The translations under genes and the position numbers were made by a program. This document shows positions 55,204 to 64,000 of a DNA stretch of 64,000 nucleotides, one piece after another (the stretch's first letter is position 1; the number at the start of each line of letters is the position of its first letter). The notes under the pieces were generated by a model. That model was given only the letters and a program-made list of their open reading frames with translations. It did no database searches and was not told the DNA's origin. Origin of the DNA: Roseateles sp. DAIF2 (lineage in GTDB: Bacteria > Pseudomonadota > Gammaproteobacteria > Burkholderiales > Burkholderiaceae_C); NCBI RefSeq assembly GCF_015624425.1, contig NZ_CP049919.1, positions 2,170,001-2,234,000 of the forward strand, written 5' to 3'.

Positions 55204-56061
55204 ATGATCTCTCGCATCTCCGGCCTGTTCGCCGCAATCGCATTTGCCGCGACCCTGGCTGTGTCCCCCCTGACCGCTACCGCCCAGGCTGCCGACGCCG
55301 CCTCGGCCGCTCCTGCTGCGACCGAGACCGCTGCTCCCGCCGCCGACGCTGCTCCCGCTGCCGCTCCTGCCGACGCAGCCCACGCCAAGCCGGCCGACAA
55401 TCCCTACGGCCTGAAGGCCATGATCGACCACGGCGATGCCGTGTCCAAGGGCGTGCTGGCCCTGCTGCTGATCATGTCCATCGGTTCCTGGTACATCCTG
55501 ATCGTCCGCCTGTGGGACACCCACAAGCTGGCCGGCGAAGCCAAGGAAGTGCGCGCGACCTTCTTCAAGAAGGCCAGCATCGCCGAAGGCGTCAAGAGCC
55601 TGAAGGAAGCCGGTGCTTTCCGCTACATCGCCGAGACCGCCGTCGAGGCTTCGGAGCATCATGAAGGCGCCCTGACCGAGAACATCGACCGCAGCAGCTG
55701 GGTCACGATGAACGTCGACCGCGCCGTCGGCGAAGTCAACAGCCGCGTCCAGAGCGGCCTGGGCTTCCTGGCCACCGTGGGCTCGACCTCTCCCTTCATC
55801 GGTCTGTTCGGTACCGTGTGGGGCATTCTGCAGGCCCTGACCGCCATCGGCGTCGCCGGCCAGGCTTCGATCGACAAGGTGGCCGGCCCCGTGGGCGAGG
55901 CGCTGATCATGACCGCCATCGGTCTGGGCGTCGCCGTTCCGGCCGTGCTGGGCTACAACTGGCTGGTCAACCGCAACAAGCAGGTGATGGGCCAAGTGCG
56001 TGCCTTCGCTGCCGACCTGCATGGCGTGCTGATGGGCAACCGCGCCCTGGCCAAGCGCTAA
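55204..56061 (+). CDS. exbB: ExbB proton channel with signal peptide and Ala-rich extension
   Basis: 285 residues from ATG 55204 (MISRISGLFAAIAFAATLAV). A signal-like helix and a 40-residue Ala/Pro-rich segment (AADAASAAPAATETAAPAAD) precede the usual three-helix MotA/TolQ/ExbB domain: GVLALLLIMSIGSWYILIVR, then RVQSGLGFLATVGSTSPFIG and GPVGEALIMTAIGLGVAVPA. The extended N-terminus is known in a subset of ExbB and projects into the periplasm. Forms the pentameric motor with the two ExbD proteins. Confidence 0.93.
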   Translation: MISRISGLFAAIAFAATLAVSPLTATAQAADAASAAPAATETAAPAADAAPAAAPADAAHAKPADNPYGLKAMIDHGDAVSKGVLALLLIMSIGSWYILIVRLWDTHKLAGEAKEVRATFFKKASIAEGVKSLKEAGAFRYIAETAVEASEHHEGALTENIDRSSWVTMNVDRAVGEVNSRVQSGLGFLATVGSTSPFIGLFGTVWGILQALTAIGVAGQASIDKVAGPVGEALIMTAIGLGVAVPAVLGYNWLVNRNKQVMGQVRAFAADLHGVLMGNRALAKR

Positions 56062-56086
56062 TTCAGCGCGCTGCTGGAGTCCAATC

Positions 56087-56515
56087 ATGGGCATGAACGT
56101 CGGATCCTCCTCCGGCGAGGACGAAGTGGTCTCCACGATCAACACTACGCCCCTCGTGGACGTGATGCTGGTCCTGCTGATCATCTTCCTCATCACCATT
56201 CCGGTGGTGACGCAGTCGGTGACGTTGTCGCTCCCCAAGGAGACCAACGTTGTCCGGCAGACCAAGCCGGAGAACATTGAGCTGGCGGTGACCAAGGACG
56301 GCGACGTCTATTGGGCCACTGCCCTGGTGCCTGACCAGGAGGCCCTGGTGGCGCGCCTGAAGAAGGTGTCGGTGCTGAACCCGCAACCCGAGGTGCACAT
56401 CCGTGGCGACGAGAAAGCGCGCTACGAATCCGTGGGCCGGGTGATGGTGGCGGCCCAGCGCGCCGGCATCCTGAAGATCAGCTTCGTCACCGAGCCTCCG
56501 GCTCGTGGCGGTTGA
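56087..56515 (+). CDS. exbD: ExbD biopolymer transport protein (first copy)
   Basis: 142 residues: short cytoplasmic start, helix LVDVMLVLLIIFLITIPVV with the proton-carrying Asp in TTPLVDVML, and a periplasmic domain ending MVAAQRAGILKISFVTEPPA. Followed after 21 bases by a second exbD with which it shares the opening GMNVGSSS; together they suggest a heteromeric ExbD2 dimer in the motor. Confidence 0.93.
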   Translation: MGMNVGSSSGEDEVVSTINTTPLVDVMLVLLIIFLITIPVVTQSVTLSLPKETNVVRQTKPENIELAVTKDGDVYWATALVPDQEALVARLKKVSVLNPQPEVHIRGDEKARYESVGRVMVAAQRAGILKISFVTEPPARGG

Positions 56516-56536
56516 TCGACACGAGGAGCGAAAAGC

Positions 56537-56968
56537 ATGGGAATGAACGTAGGTAGCTCGTCGGGTGGCGATGAACCGGAAGTGATGCTGGACGTCAACA
56601 CGACGCCGCTGATCGACGTGATGCTGGTCCTGCTGGTGATGCTGATCATCACCATCCCGATCCAGCTGCACTCGGTGAACCTGGACATGCCGGCCGGCAA
56701 CCCGCCGCCGCCGACCAAGGAACCGATCGTGCATGAGGTCTTCATCGACTTCGACGGCACGGTCAGCTGGGACGGCGTCGCGCTGGCCAACCAGGCTTCT
56801 GTCGAGGCCAAGCTGGCCGAGATCGCCGCCGAGGCCGATCAGCCCGAGGTGCATATCAAGCCCAACAAGCTGGTCGAGTACGGCAGCGTGGCCGCCGTGA
56901 TGGCCGCCGCCCAGCGCCTGGGCGTCAAGAAGATGGGCATGGTCGGCAACGAACAGTTCATCAATTGA
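56537..56968 (+). CDS. exbD: ExbD biopolymer transport protein (second copy)
   Basis: 143 residues with the same architecture: GMNVGSSSGGDEPEVMLDVN, helix LIDVMLVLLVMLIITIPIQ with proton-carrying Asp in TTPLIDVML, and periplasmic part ending VAAVMAAAQRLGVKKMGMVG. It has diverged from the first copy except for the helix and start. TonB-ExbB-ExbD-ExbD order is known in several Proteobacteria. Followed by a terminator. Confidence 0.93.
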   Translation: MGMNVGSSSGGDEPEVMLDVNTTPLIDVMLVLLVMLIITIPIQLHSVNLDMPAGNPPPPTKEPIVHEVFIDFDGTVSWDGVALANQASVEAKLAEIAAEADQPEVHIKPNKLVEYGSVAAVMAAAQRLGVKKMGMVGNEQFIN

Positions 56969-56985
56969 TGAGACTCGATTGATGG

Positions 56986-57018
56986 AACGCGCTGTCCGCG
57001 AGGGCGGCGCGTTTTTTT
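56986..57018 (+). terminator. Terminator between exbD2 and the TPR gene
   Basis: AACGCGC (56986-56992) pairs with GCGCGTT (57007-57013), followed by a run of T. The loop of about 14 bases contains further C/G pairs. Partial read-through would lower expression of the TPR gene relative to the motor. Confidence 0.7.
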
Positions 57019-57036
57019 CTTAGGAGTAAGCGAAGC

Positions 57037-58278
57037 ATGAAACTCAAGACTCTGGCCGGTGCCGCGGTGGGCGCAGCCGCCCTGGTGTTCGGCATGGGCC
57101 CGCAGGGCCAGATCGGTTTCCCGCAGGCCATGGCCCAGGAAACCGTGCGCCCCGAGGTGGGCAAGCATCTGAAGGATGCGGCCGCGCTGATCAAGGCCGG
57201 CAAGCACAAGGAAGCGCTGGCCAAGCTGCGCGACGCCGAAGCCGTCGGCGGCCGCACCGCGGCCGAGAACAATGCGATCGAGGGCACCCGCTTCTCGGCC
57301 GCGATGGGCGCCAACGACCCCGACTCGATGGCCCGCGCCTTCGACGTGCTGAAGCCCCGCCTGGCCGCGGCCCAGCAGCTGCAGTACATGGAGGCCGTGG
57401 CCGGCACCTATCTGCGCGCCGGCAATGCCGCCAAGGCGCTGGAATGGTCCAACCGCTACTTCGCCGCCGGCGGCACCAGCGGCACGATGAAGACCGTGCA
57501 GCAGCAGGCCCAGTTCAAGTCCGGCGACATGAGCGCCGTGCTGAAGGACACGCTGGCCGAGGTGCAGGCCGACGAGAAGGCCGGCCGCGCGCCCAGTCAG
57601 GACAAGCTGAACCTGCTGCTTTACGCGGCGCAGAAGAAGAACGACGGCGCCACCGAGGCGCTGGCGACCGAGAAGCTGCTGAACTACTACCCCCGCAAGG
57701 AACTGTGGGCGCAGATCCTCGGCGGCCTGCCGCAGAAGAAGGGCTTCTCGGCCCGCTTCGGCCTGGACGTCTACCGTCTGAAGCTGGCCACCGGCAATAT
57801 GCGCGGCGCCGACGACTATATGGAGATGGCCCAGCTGGCCGCCCAGGCCGGCTTCCCGGAAGAGGGCAAGAAGGTCGTCGAGCAGGGCCTGGCCGCCAAT
57901 GTGCTGGGCCAGGGCGCCGAGGGTGCGCGCCACAAGCGTCTGCTGGACCTGATGGTCAAGAAGATCGGTGAAGGCAAGGCCGCGTTCGCCGAGGCCGAGA
58001 AGGCCGCCAACGAGTCCAAGTCGGGTGACGAGCTGGTCAAGCTGGGCCTGACCCAGGTCTTCGGCGGCGACAAGGCCGGTGGCCTGAAGCTGGTCGAGGC
58101 CGGTGTGGCCAAGGGCAACTTCAAGCGTGCCGACGACGCCAAGTTCTACCAGGGCCTGGCCTATTACACCGGTGGCGACACCGCCAAGGCCCAGACGGCC
58201 TGGCGCGCGGTCAAGGGCACGGACGGCTCCGGCGAGCTGGCCCGCCTGTGGTCCATCCACGCCCGCTCGAAGAAGTAA
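57037..58278 (+). CDS. Exported tetratricopeptide-like protein of the TonB operon
   Basis: 413 residues. Signal peptide (LAGAAVGAAALVFGMGPQGQ region, cleaved near MAQET), then mainly helical repeats: VGKHLKDAAALIKAGKHKEA (TPR-like), AVAGTYLRAGNAAKALEWSN, DELVKLGLTQVFGGDKAGGL and YQGLAYYTGGDTAKAQTAWR. TPR proteins next to TonB/ExbB/ExbD occur in other bacteria as accessory parts of TonB systems. Separated from exbD2 by a terminator but with its own GGAG ribosome site. Confidence 0.75.
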   Translation: MKLKTLAGAAVGAAALVFGMGPQGQIGFPQAMAQETVRPEVGKHLKDAAALIKAGKHKEALAKLRDAEAVGGRTAAENNAIEGTRFSAAMGANDPDSMARAFDVLKPRLAAAQQLQYMEAVAGTYLRAGNAAKALEWSNRYFAAGGTSGTMKTVQQQAQFKSGDMSAVLKDTLAEVQADEKAGRAPSQDKLNLLLYAAQKKNDGATEALATEKLLNYYPRKELWAQILGGLPQKKGFSARFGLDVYRLKLATGNMRGADDYMEMAQLAAQAGFPEEGKKVVEQGLAANVLGQGAEGARHKRLLDLMVKKIGEGKAAFAEAEKAANESKSGDELVKLGLTQVFGGDKAGGLKLVEAGVAKGNFKRADDAKFYQGLAYYTGGDTAKAQTAWRAVKGTDGSGELARLWSIHARSKK

Positions 58279-58300
58279 GCAGGAGAGATTTCTCAGAAGC

Positions 58301-58329
58301 AAAACGGCCTCCCAGCGGAGGCCGTTTTT
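58301..58329. terminator. Bidirectional terminator between the TPR gene and the SDR gene
   Basis: AAAACGGCCTCC and GGAGGCCGTTTTT flank a CAGC loop, giving T-runs on both strands. It serves both convergent genes. Confidence 0.85.
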
Positions 58330-58351
58330 CATGGCGAGAAGACTTGGCCGA

Positions 58352-59110
58352 TTACTTCGGTGCCAGGCGGATCGCGCCGTCCAGGCGGATCACCTCGCCG
58401 TTCAGCATGTCGTTGGTGACGATCTGGTGCACCAGCTTGGCATAGTCGGCCGGCGTACCCAGACGCGAGGGGAAGGGCACGTTGGCGGCCAGCGCGTCCT
58501 GCACCTCTTGCGGCATGCCGAACAGCATCGGCGTGCCGAAGATGCCCGGGGCGATGGTCATGTTGCGGATGCCGTTGCGGGCCAGGTCGCGCGCGATTGG
58601 CAGGGTCATGCCGACCACGCCGCCCTTGGAGGCCGCGTAGGCGGCCTGGCCGATCTGGCCGTCGTAGGCCGCGACCGAGGCGGTCGAGATCAGCACGCCG
58701 CGCTCGCCGGTGGCCTCGGGCTCGTTCTTGCTCATCGCCTCGGCGGCCAGGCGGATCATGTTGAAGCTGCCGACCAGATTCACGTTGATCACCTTGGCGA
58801 ACAGGGCCAGCGCATGGGCACCGTCCTTGCCGACGGTCTTGGCCGCGGGCGCGATGCCGGCGCAGTTGACCAGGCCCATCAGCTTGCCCAGGCTCACGGC
58901 CTTGGCGACCACCGCCTGGCCATCGGCCTCCTGGCTGACATCGGCCTTGACGAAGGCGCCGCCCAGCTCGGCCGCCAGAGCCTCACCGCGCTCGACCTGC
59001 AGGTCGGCGATGACGACGGTCGCGCCCTCGCGCGCCAGCATGCGGGCCGTGCCTTCGCCCAGTCCCGAGGCGCCGCCGGTGATGATGAATACCTTGCCTG
59101 CGATCTCCAT
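58352..59110 (-). CDS. Short-chain dehydrogenase, 3-hydroxyacyl-CoA type (HSD10-like)
   Basis: 252 residues. Cofactor loop [19 protein letters not shown] (NAD-type, with Asp in [10 protein letters not shown]), catalytic Ser-Tyr-Lys in [10 protein letters not shown], then [14 protein letters not shown]. The pattern fits 3-hydroxy-2-methylbutyryl-CoA or 3-hydroxyacyl-CoA dehydrogenases of fatty-acid and isoleucine breakdown. A TTGACGT/ACGTCAA dyad lies directly upstream. Monocistronic by its surroundings. Confidence 0.88.
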   Translation of the reverse strand: MEIAGKVFIITGGASGLGEGTARMLAREGATVVIADLQVERGEALAAELGGAFVKADVSQEADGQAVVAKAVSLGKLMGLVNCAGIAPAAKTVGKDGAHALALFAKVINVNLVGSFNMIRLAAEAMSKNEPEATGERGVLISTASVAAYDGQIGQAAYAASKGGVVGMTLPIARDLARNGIRNMTIAPGIFGTPMLFGMPQEVQDALAANVPFPSRLGTPADYAKLVHQIVTNDMLNGEVIRLDGAIRLAPK

Positions 59111-59139
59111 CTTGTCTGTCTCCTAAGGATTGAGTTACG

Positions 59140-59155
59140 TTGACGTAAACGTCAA
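59140..59155 (-). promoter_or_regulatory. LiuR-like operator upstream of the SDR gene
   Basis: TTGACGT-AA-ACGTCAA, a 7+2+7 perfect dyad, 30 bases before the start codon. It resembles the MerR-family LiuR motif, which controls branched-chain amino acid breakdown in Proteobacteria. This fits an isoleucine-pathway dehydrogenase; the regulator itself is outside the window. Confidence 0.5.
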
Positions 59156-59170
59156 TTGTGGCGCAAATAA

Positions 59171-59191
59171 AAGGCCGCACGCGGCGGCCTT
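59171..59191 (-). terminator. Terminator of adk
   Basis: AAGGCCGC (59171-59178) pairs with GCGGCCTT (59184-59191); on the minus strand it is followed by TTATTT. Confidence 0.7.
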
Positions 59192-59208
59192 GGCGGGGCG
59201 GGGCGAGC

Positions 59209-60729
<1,521 letters not shown>

Positions 60730-60733
<4 letters not shown>

Positions 60734-60930
60734 GCCTGCGGCGCGGGGGCGGTGGGCGCGTCCAGCGGCCGTGCCTCGTTCTCCAGCATCACCGGGATGC
60801 CGTCGCGCACCGGAAAGGCCAGGCGGTCGGCATGGCAGATCAGCTCGCGCCCGCCCTGTTCGCCGCGCTGATGCTCCAGCGGCCCCTTGCAGATCGGGCA
60901 GACCAGCATTTCCAGCAATCGGATGTCCAT
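60730..60930 (-). CDS. Trm112 family protein (YcaR-like)
   Basis: 66 residues. [20 protein letters not shown] carries one CxxC pair; the second half retains [15 protein letters not shown], diagnostic of the family. Small partner/chaperone protein whose bacterial role is unclear. Placed between lpxK and kdsB as in most Proteobacteria, overlapping kdsB by 4 bases. Confidence 0.92.
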
Positions 60931-60937
60931 ATCGTTG

Positions 60938-61951
60938 TTAGCTCAGCAGCGCGTCCAGCTCCCGCTGCCACGCGCGCTCAAAAGATTCGTCGGGCCTGAA
61001 GTCTAGCGCCACCACCCAGGCCCGGGTGCTTCCCAGGCGCGCCGGGTCGAGCTTGACCGCATCCTTCTCGGTGATCAGCAGCTCCGGCGTGTCGGCCGGC
61101 CAGGGCAGGGCGGCGAAGTCGAAATGGTCGGGCAGGGCCAGACCCTGTACCTGCAGACCCTGCGCACGCAGCATGCCGAAGAAGCGCTCCGGCTGCGCCA
61201 TGCCGGCGGCGGCCAGCACGGGCCGGCCCTGCAGCGCGCGCAGCGCGGCCGGATCGGCCGGCTCGCCGCGCCACCAGGCCGCAAGCTCCACCGCGCCGGC
61301 CAGCTCGCGCCGCGCCAGATGGCCGGCCAGCGGCGTGCTGGGCATGGTGGCGTTGTAGAGCACCAGGGCCGGCTCGGCGCTCAGCGGGCGGCGCTGGCGC
61401 AGCGGGCCGGCCGGCAGCAGCCGGCCATTGCCCAGGCCGCGCTCGTCGAACACCAGCACGCTCAATTGCCGCGGCAGGCGCCAATGCTGCAGCCCGTCAT
61501 CGCTGATCAGCAGCTGCAGCCCCGGATGCGCGGCCAGCAGCGCGCGCGCCGCGGCCACGCGGTCGCGCCCCACCGCCACCGACGCGCCGCTGCGCAGATG
61601 GATCAGCAGCGGCTCGTCGCCGACCTCGCGCGCATTGCTGTCGCGCGTCACCAGCCGGATGCCATCGTCCTTGCGGCCATAGCCGCGCGAGATCACGCCG
61701 GCCCGGATTCCGCGCGCCTGCAGCAGGCGCAGCAGGGCCAGGGTAGTCGGCGTCTTGCCGGCCCCGCCGACGATCCAGTTGCCGACCACGACCACCGGCA
61801 CCGGCAACGCCTCGGTCTTGAGCCAGCCCCAGCGATACAGCGCGGCGCGCAGGGCGCTCAGGACGCCATAGAGCCCACCCAGCGGTCGCAGGGCCTGGGC
61901 CAGCGGCCCGCCCTCGCGCCAGGCGCGCTGCAGGCGCTCCGCCGCGCTCAT
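60938..61951 (-). CDS. lpxK: Tetraacyldisaccharide 4'-kinase LpxK
   Basis: 337 residues. N-terminal membrane-associated helix ([20 protein letters not shown]), then the P-loop [29 protein letters not shown] and DDGLQHWRL. It phosphorylates the lipid A precursor. Overlaps the upstream exbD by 4 bases (61948-61951). Confidence 0.96.
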   Translation of the reverse strand: MSAAERLQRAWREGGPLAQALRPLGGLYGVLSALRAALYRWGWLKTEALPVPVVVVGNWIVGGAGKTPTTLALLRLLQARGIRAGVISRGYGRKDDGIRLVTRDSNAREVGDEPLLIHLRSGASVAVGRDRVAAARALLAAHPGLQLLISDDGLQHWRLPRQLSVLVFDERGLGNGRLLPAGPLRQRRPLSAEPALVLYNATMPSTPLAGHLARRELAGAVELAAWWRGEPADPAALRALQGRPVLAAAGMAQPERFFGMLRAQGLQVQGLALPDHFDFAALPWPADTPELLITEKDAVKLDPARLGSTRAWVVALDFRPDESFERAWQRELDALLS

Positions 61952-62367
61952 TTGTTCTGGGTCTGGGCCGCGAAGGTCAGGCGCGACAGCCCGGCGCGGC
62001 GCGCCGCGTCCATCACGTTGACGACCGACTGGTGCGCCGCGGCGGCGTCGGCCGAGACGATCACCATCACCTCGGCGTTGCCGCCCGAGGCCTGGCGCAG
62101 CGCCGCGGCCAGCAGCTCGGGCGAGCGGCCGTCGACCGCGTCGCGGTTGATCGCATAGCGGCCGTCGGCCGAGATCGCGACCAGGATCTCCTTGGGCCGC
62201 TCCTTCATCGCCTCGGCCTCGGCCGTCGGCAGGGTGACCTGCAGTTCGGTGAACTTGCTGTAGGTGGTGGACAGCATCAGGAAGATCAGCACCACCAGCA
62301 GCACGTCGATGAAGGGGATCAGGTTGATCTCGGGCTCGTCGGCCCGGCTGCGCTGGCGGAACTTCAT
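61948..62367 (-). CDS. exbD: ExbD/TolR family protein
   Basis: 139 residues with the helix INLIPFIDVLLVVLIFLML carrying the proton-path Asp, and a periplasmic domain ending VMDAARRAGLSRLTFAAQ. Pairs with the ExbB at 62384. The pair in the lpxK block is a second, independent motor distinct from that at 55204, of the TolQR/ExbBD family; its partner (TonB or TolA) is not adjacent. Confidence 0.93.
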   Translation of the reverse strand: MKFRQRSRADEPEINLIPFIDVLLVVLIFLMLSTTYSKFTELQVTLPTAEAEAMKERPKEILVAISADGRYAINRDAVDGRSPELLAAALRQASGGNAEVMVIVSADAAAAHQSVVNVMDAARRAGLSRLTFAAQTQNK

Positions 62368-62383
62368 CGCTCGCGCCTCCCGC

Positions 62384-63076
62384 TCAGCCGCGCCCGCCGG
62401 TGCGCGAGGTCTGCGCCGCCTGCATCGATTGCGCCTGCAGATGGGCCTGCATGTTCGCCAGCTGGGTGAAGCGGGTCAGGTGCGTCATGAAGCGCTCGCT
62501 GGCCTGCTCCAGCTCCAGCACATAGGCCTCGACCAGGCCGCGGAAGTAGCGATAGCACATCAGCGAGGGGATCGCGATGATCAGGCCGAAGGCGGTGTTG
62601 TAGAGCGCGATCGAGATGCCATGCGCCAGCTGGGCCGGGTTGCCGCCGGTCGGGCTCTGGCTGCCGAAGATCTCGATCATGCCGACCACGGTGCCCAAGA
62701 GGCCCAAGAGCGGCGCCGCGGTGGCGATCGTGCCCAGGGTGTTCAGGTAGCGCTCCAGGCGGTGGATCGCGGAGCGGCCGGCCAGCTCGAAGGTCTGGCG
62801 CAGGCGCGCGTCCGGCAGGCGCGGCTCGGCGATCACCGCGCGCAGGCCCGAGGCCAGCACCTGGCCCAGCAGCGAGTTGTCGGCCAGCTTGTTGACCACA
62901 TCGGCCGCCGGCAGCTGCTGGCTGGTGACCGACAGCACCTCGTCGAGCAGGGTGGGCGGCGCGATCTTGGCGGCGCGCAGGCTGGAGAAGCGTTCGATGA
63001 TCAGGGCCAGGGCCACGACGGAGCACAGCAGGAGCGGCCAGATCGGCCAGCCGGCGGCTTGTATGATCGAAAACAA
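62384..63076 (-). CDS. exbB: MotA/TolQ/ExbB proton channel family protein
   Basis: 230 residues: first helix MFSIIQAAGWPIWPLLLCSV, then LNTLGTIATAAPLLGLLGTV and LYNTAFGLIIAIPSLMCYRY for the two other helices. First gene of the minus-strand block with exbD, 16 bases apart. The block is cotranscribed into lpxK. Confidence 0.93.
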   Translation of the reverse strand: MFSIIQAAGWPIWPLLLCSVVALALIIERFSSLRAAKIAPPTLLDEVLSVTSQQLPAADVVNKLADNSLLGQVLASGLRAVIAEPRLPDARLRQTFELAGRSAIHRLERYLNTLGTIATAAPLLGLLGTVVGMIEIFGSQSPTGGNPAQLAHGISIALYNTAFGLIIAIPSLMCYRYFRGLVEAYVLELEQASERFMTHLTRFTQLANMQAHLQAQSMQAAQTSRTGGRG

Positions 63077-63431
63077 GGCTGGTATCCCCTTAGGAAAATG
63101 CCGGTCCGCCCCGCTGGGCGCCCGGTCAGGCTGCGCGCGATTATGGCCCCAAGCCGGGCCCGCCAGACCCGATCCGGGTCAGGTCTTGCCCGGGGCGTCC
63201 AGACAATCCACCGAGCCTGTGGATAACTTTGTGGGCAAGCGGCTCCGGCGGCGGGCGAGTCCCCGCAGAATCAAGCAGTTGCTTAGTTTGCCTATTTTTT
63301 AAGCAGGAAAAAGCTCTTGAAAAACAAGCGTTTATGCGCGTGTGACGACAGCGTGACAGGCCGAATGGCCCGCCAGGGCCCATGGGCCGCGGCTGTGGAG
63401 TTCTACCCCCGCGCCGGCATTGGGTTTGCGC
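63077..63431. other. 355-base divergent intergenic region between exbB and xseA
   Basis: Contains promoters of both genes. A perfect DnaA-type nonamer TGTGGATAA (inverse of TTATCCACA) lies at 63218-63226, isolated, so not an origin. An A/T-rich stretch follows (TATTTTTTAAGCAGG near 63291). No small gene or strong hairpin is evident. Confidence 0.4.
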
Positions 63432-64000
63432 ATGGTTGAGCCCTGGAAAGCCGCACCGCAACGTGTGGTCTGGGGCGTCGCGGGCCTGCTGCGCGCGGTC
63501 TCGGATGCGCTCTCCGCACGCTTCGCGGTCTGCACCGTGCAGGGCGAGATCTCGGGCTTCACCCGCGCCGCCAGCGGCCACAGCTACTTCAGCCTGAAGG
63601 ACGCCGAGGGCGAGGCCGGGCTGCTGCGCTGCGCGATGTTCCGCCGCGCCGGCGGCTACCTGGATTTCACGCCCGGCGACGGCCAACTGGTCGAGCTGCG
63701 CGGGCGGCTGGCGCTGTACGAGCCGCGCGGCGAGCTGCAGTTCATCGTCGAGAGCATGCGCCGCGCCGGTGCCGGGGCGCTGTACGAACAATTCCTGCGC
63801 CTGAAGGCCAAGCTGGAGGCGGAAGGGCTGTTCGACCCCTCGGTGAAGCGGGCGCTGCCGGCCTTCCCGCTGCGGCTGGGCGTGATCACCTCGACCGCCG
63901 GTGCCGCGCTGCACGATGTGCTGACCGCGCTGCGCCGGCGCGCGCCGCAGGTGGAGGTGATCGTCTACCCGAGCCCGGTGCAGGGCGCCGAGGCGCCGCC
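63432..64000 (+). CDS. xseA: Exodeoxyribonuclease VII large subunit XseA (5' part)
   Basis: Starts at ATG 63432 and runs off the window end after about 189 residues. The N-terminal OB fold is clear: FAVCTVQGEISGFTRAASGH, YFSLKDAEGEAGLLRCAMFR, VELRGRLALYEPRGELQFIV; then LEAEGLFDPSVKRALPAFPL and LGVITSTAGAALHDVLTALR of the catalytic domain. Subunit of the single-strand DNA exonuclease VII used in repair. Frame shown by direct translation of the sequence. Confidence 0.93.
   Translation, partial: MVEPWKAAPQRVVWGVAGLLRAVSDALSARFAVCTVQGEISGFTRAASGHSYFSLKDAEGEAGLLRCAMFRRAGGYLDFTPGDGQLVELRGRLALYEPRGELQFIVESMRRAGAGALYEQFLRLKAKLEAEGLFDPSVKRALPAFPLRLGVITSTAGAALHDVLTALRRRAPQVEVIVYPSPVQGAEAP

Noticed and set aside
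63218..63226. DnaA box as evidence of a replication origin
   Set aside because: Only one perfect nonamer, no cluster, no dnaA/dnaN or AT-rich unwinding region nearby.

Overview
The window is a high-GC chromosomal segment typical of Burkholderiales, probably the Sphaerotilaceae/Roseateles-Mitsuaria-Rubrivivax group. Support comes from the polyhydroxyalkanoate regulator PhaR, the betaproteobacterial order exbB-exbD-lpxK-trm112-kdsB-adk, monomeric NADP isocitrate dehydrogenase, and the DUF3649/PepSY/DUF3325 iron cassettes. No tRNA, rRNA, CRISPR array, transposase or prophage gene was found.

Layout. 1-9.4 kb: a family-3 amino-acid binding protein, a DctB/DctD-like sigma-54 two-component system and, divergent from it, livHMGFK behind a textbook -24/-12 promoter. 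9.5-13.5 kb: PhaR, two very small genes missed by length cut-offs, and a LysR/DHA2 efflux pair. 13.5-23.8 kb: housekeeping genes (rimO, metC-like, adenine deaminase, smpB, ratA-rnfH, a DUF4124 protein, guaB, an MFS pump, guaA), with a vestigial second smpB 3' end beside smpB. 24.0-27.4 kb: a compact four-gene cassette (methyltransferase, sulfotransferase-like, arginase-fold protein, APS kinase) that looks like a dedicated sulfation pathway. 27.4-30.6 kb: DUF418 protein, two TetR regulators and a quinone reductase. 30.6-41.5 kb: two Fur-box-controlled iron loci separated by icd. 41.5-46.8 kb: ThpR, an unusual hexad-repeat solenoid/GNAT pair, DUF72, TadA and a His-tailed LD-carboxypeptidase. 47.3-53.9 kb: a Yej/Opp-type peptide importer. 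54.4-58.3 kb: a TonB-ExbB-ExbD-ExbD-TPR operon. 58.3-64 kb: SDR dehydrogenase, adk, kdsB, trm112, lpxK, exbD, exbB and the start of xseA.

Most notable are two structured non-coding elements. Between fecR and the TonB-dependent receptor lies an approximately 290-base RNA-like element. It has a 26-bp long-range helix and sequence blocks that I recognise as HEARO/omega RNA, the guide RNA class of IscB/IsrB nucleases, but no nuclease gene is nearby. Just after the LD-carboxypeptidase gene is a 265-base cloverleaf made of nested inverted repeats with a GNRA tetraloop.

Working links inferred from context: the sigma-54 system probably drives the liv transporter; the iron loci (DUF3649-PepSY-DUF3325, FecI-FecR-receptor-PepSY) would be energised by the TonB/ExbBD operon; the LD-carboxypeptidase and peptide importer may cooperate in muropeptide recycling; and CysC would supply PAPS to the adjacent sulfotransferase.
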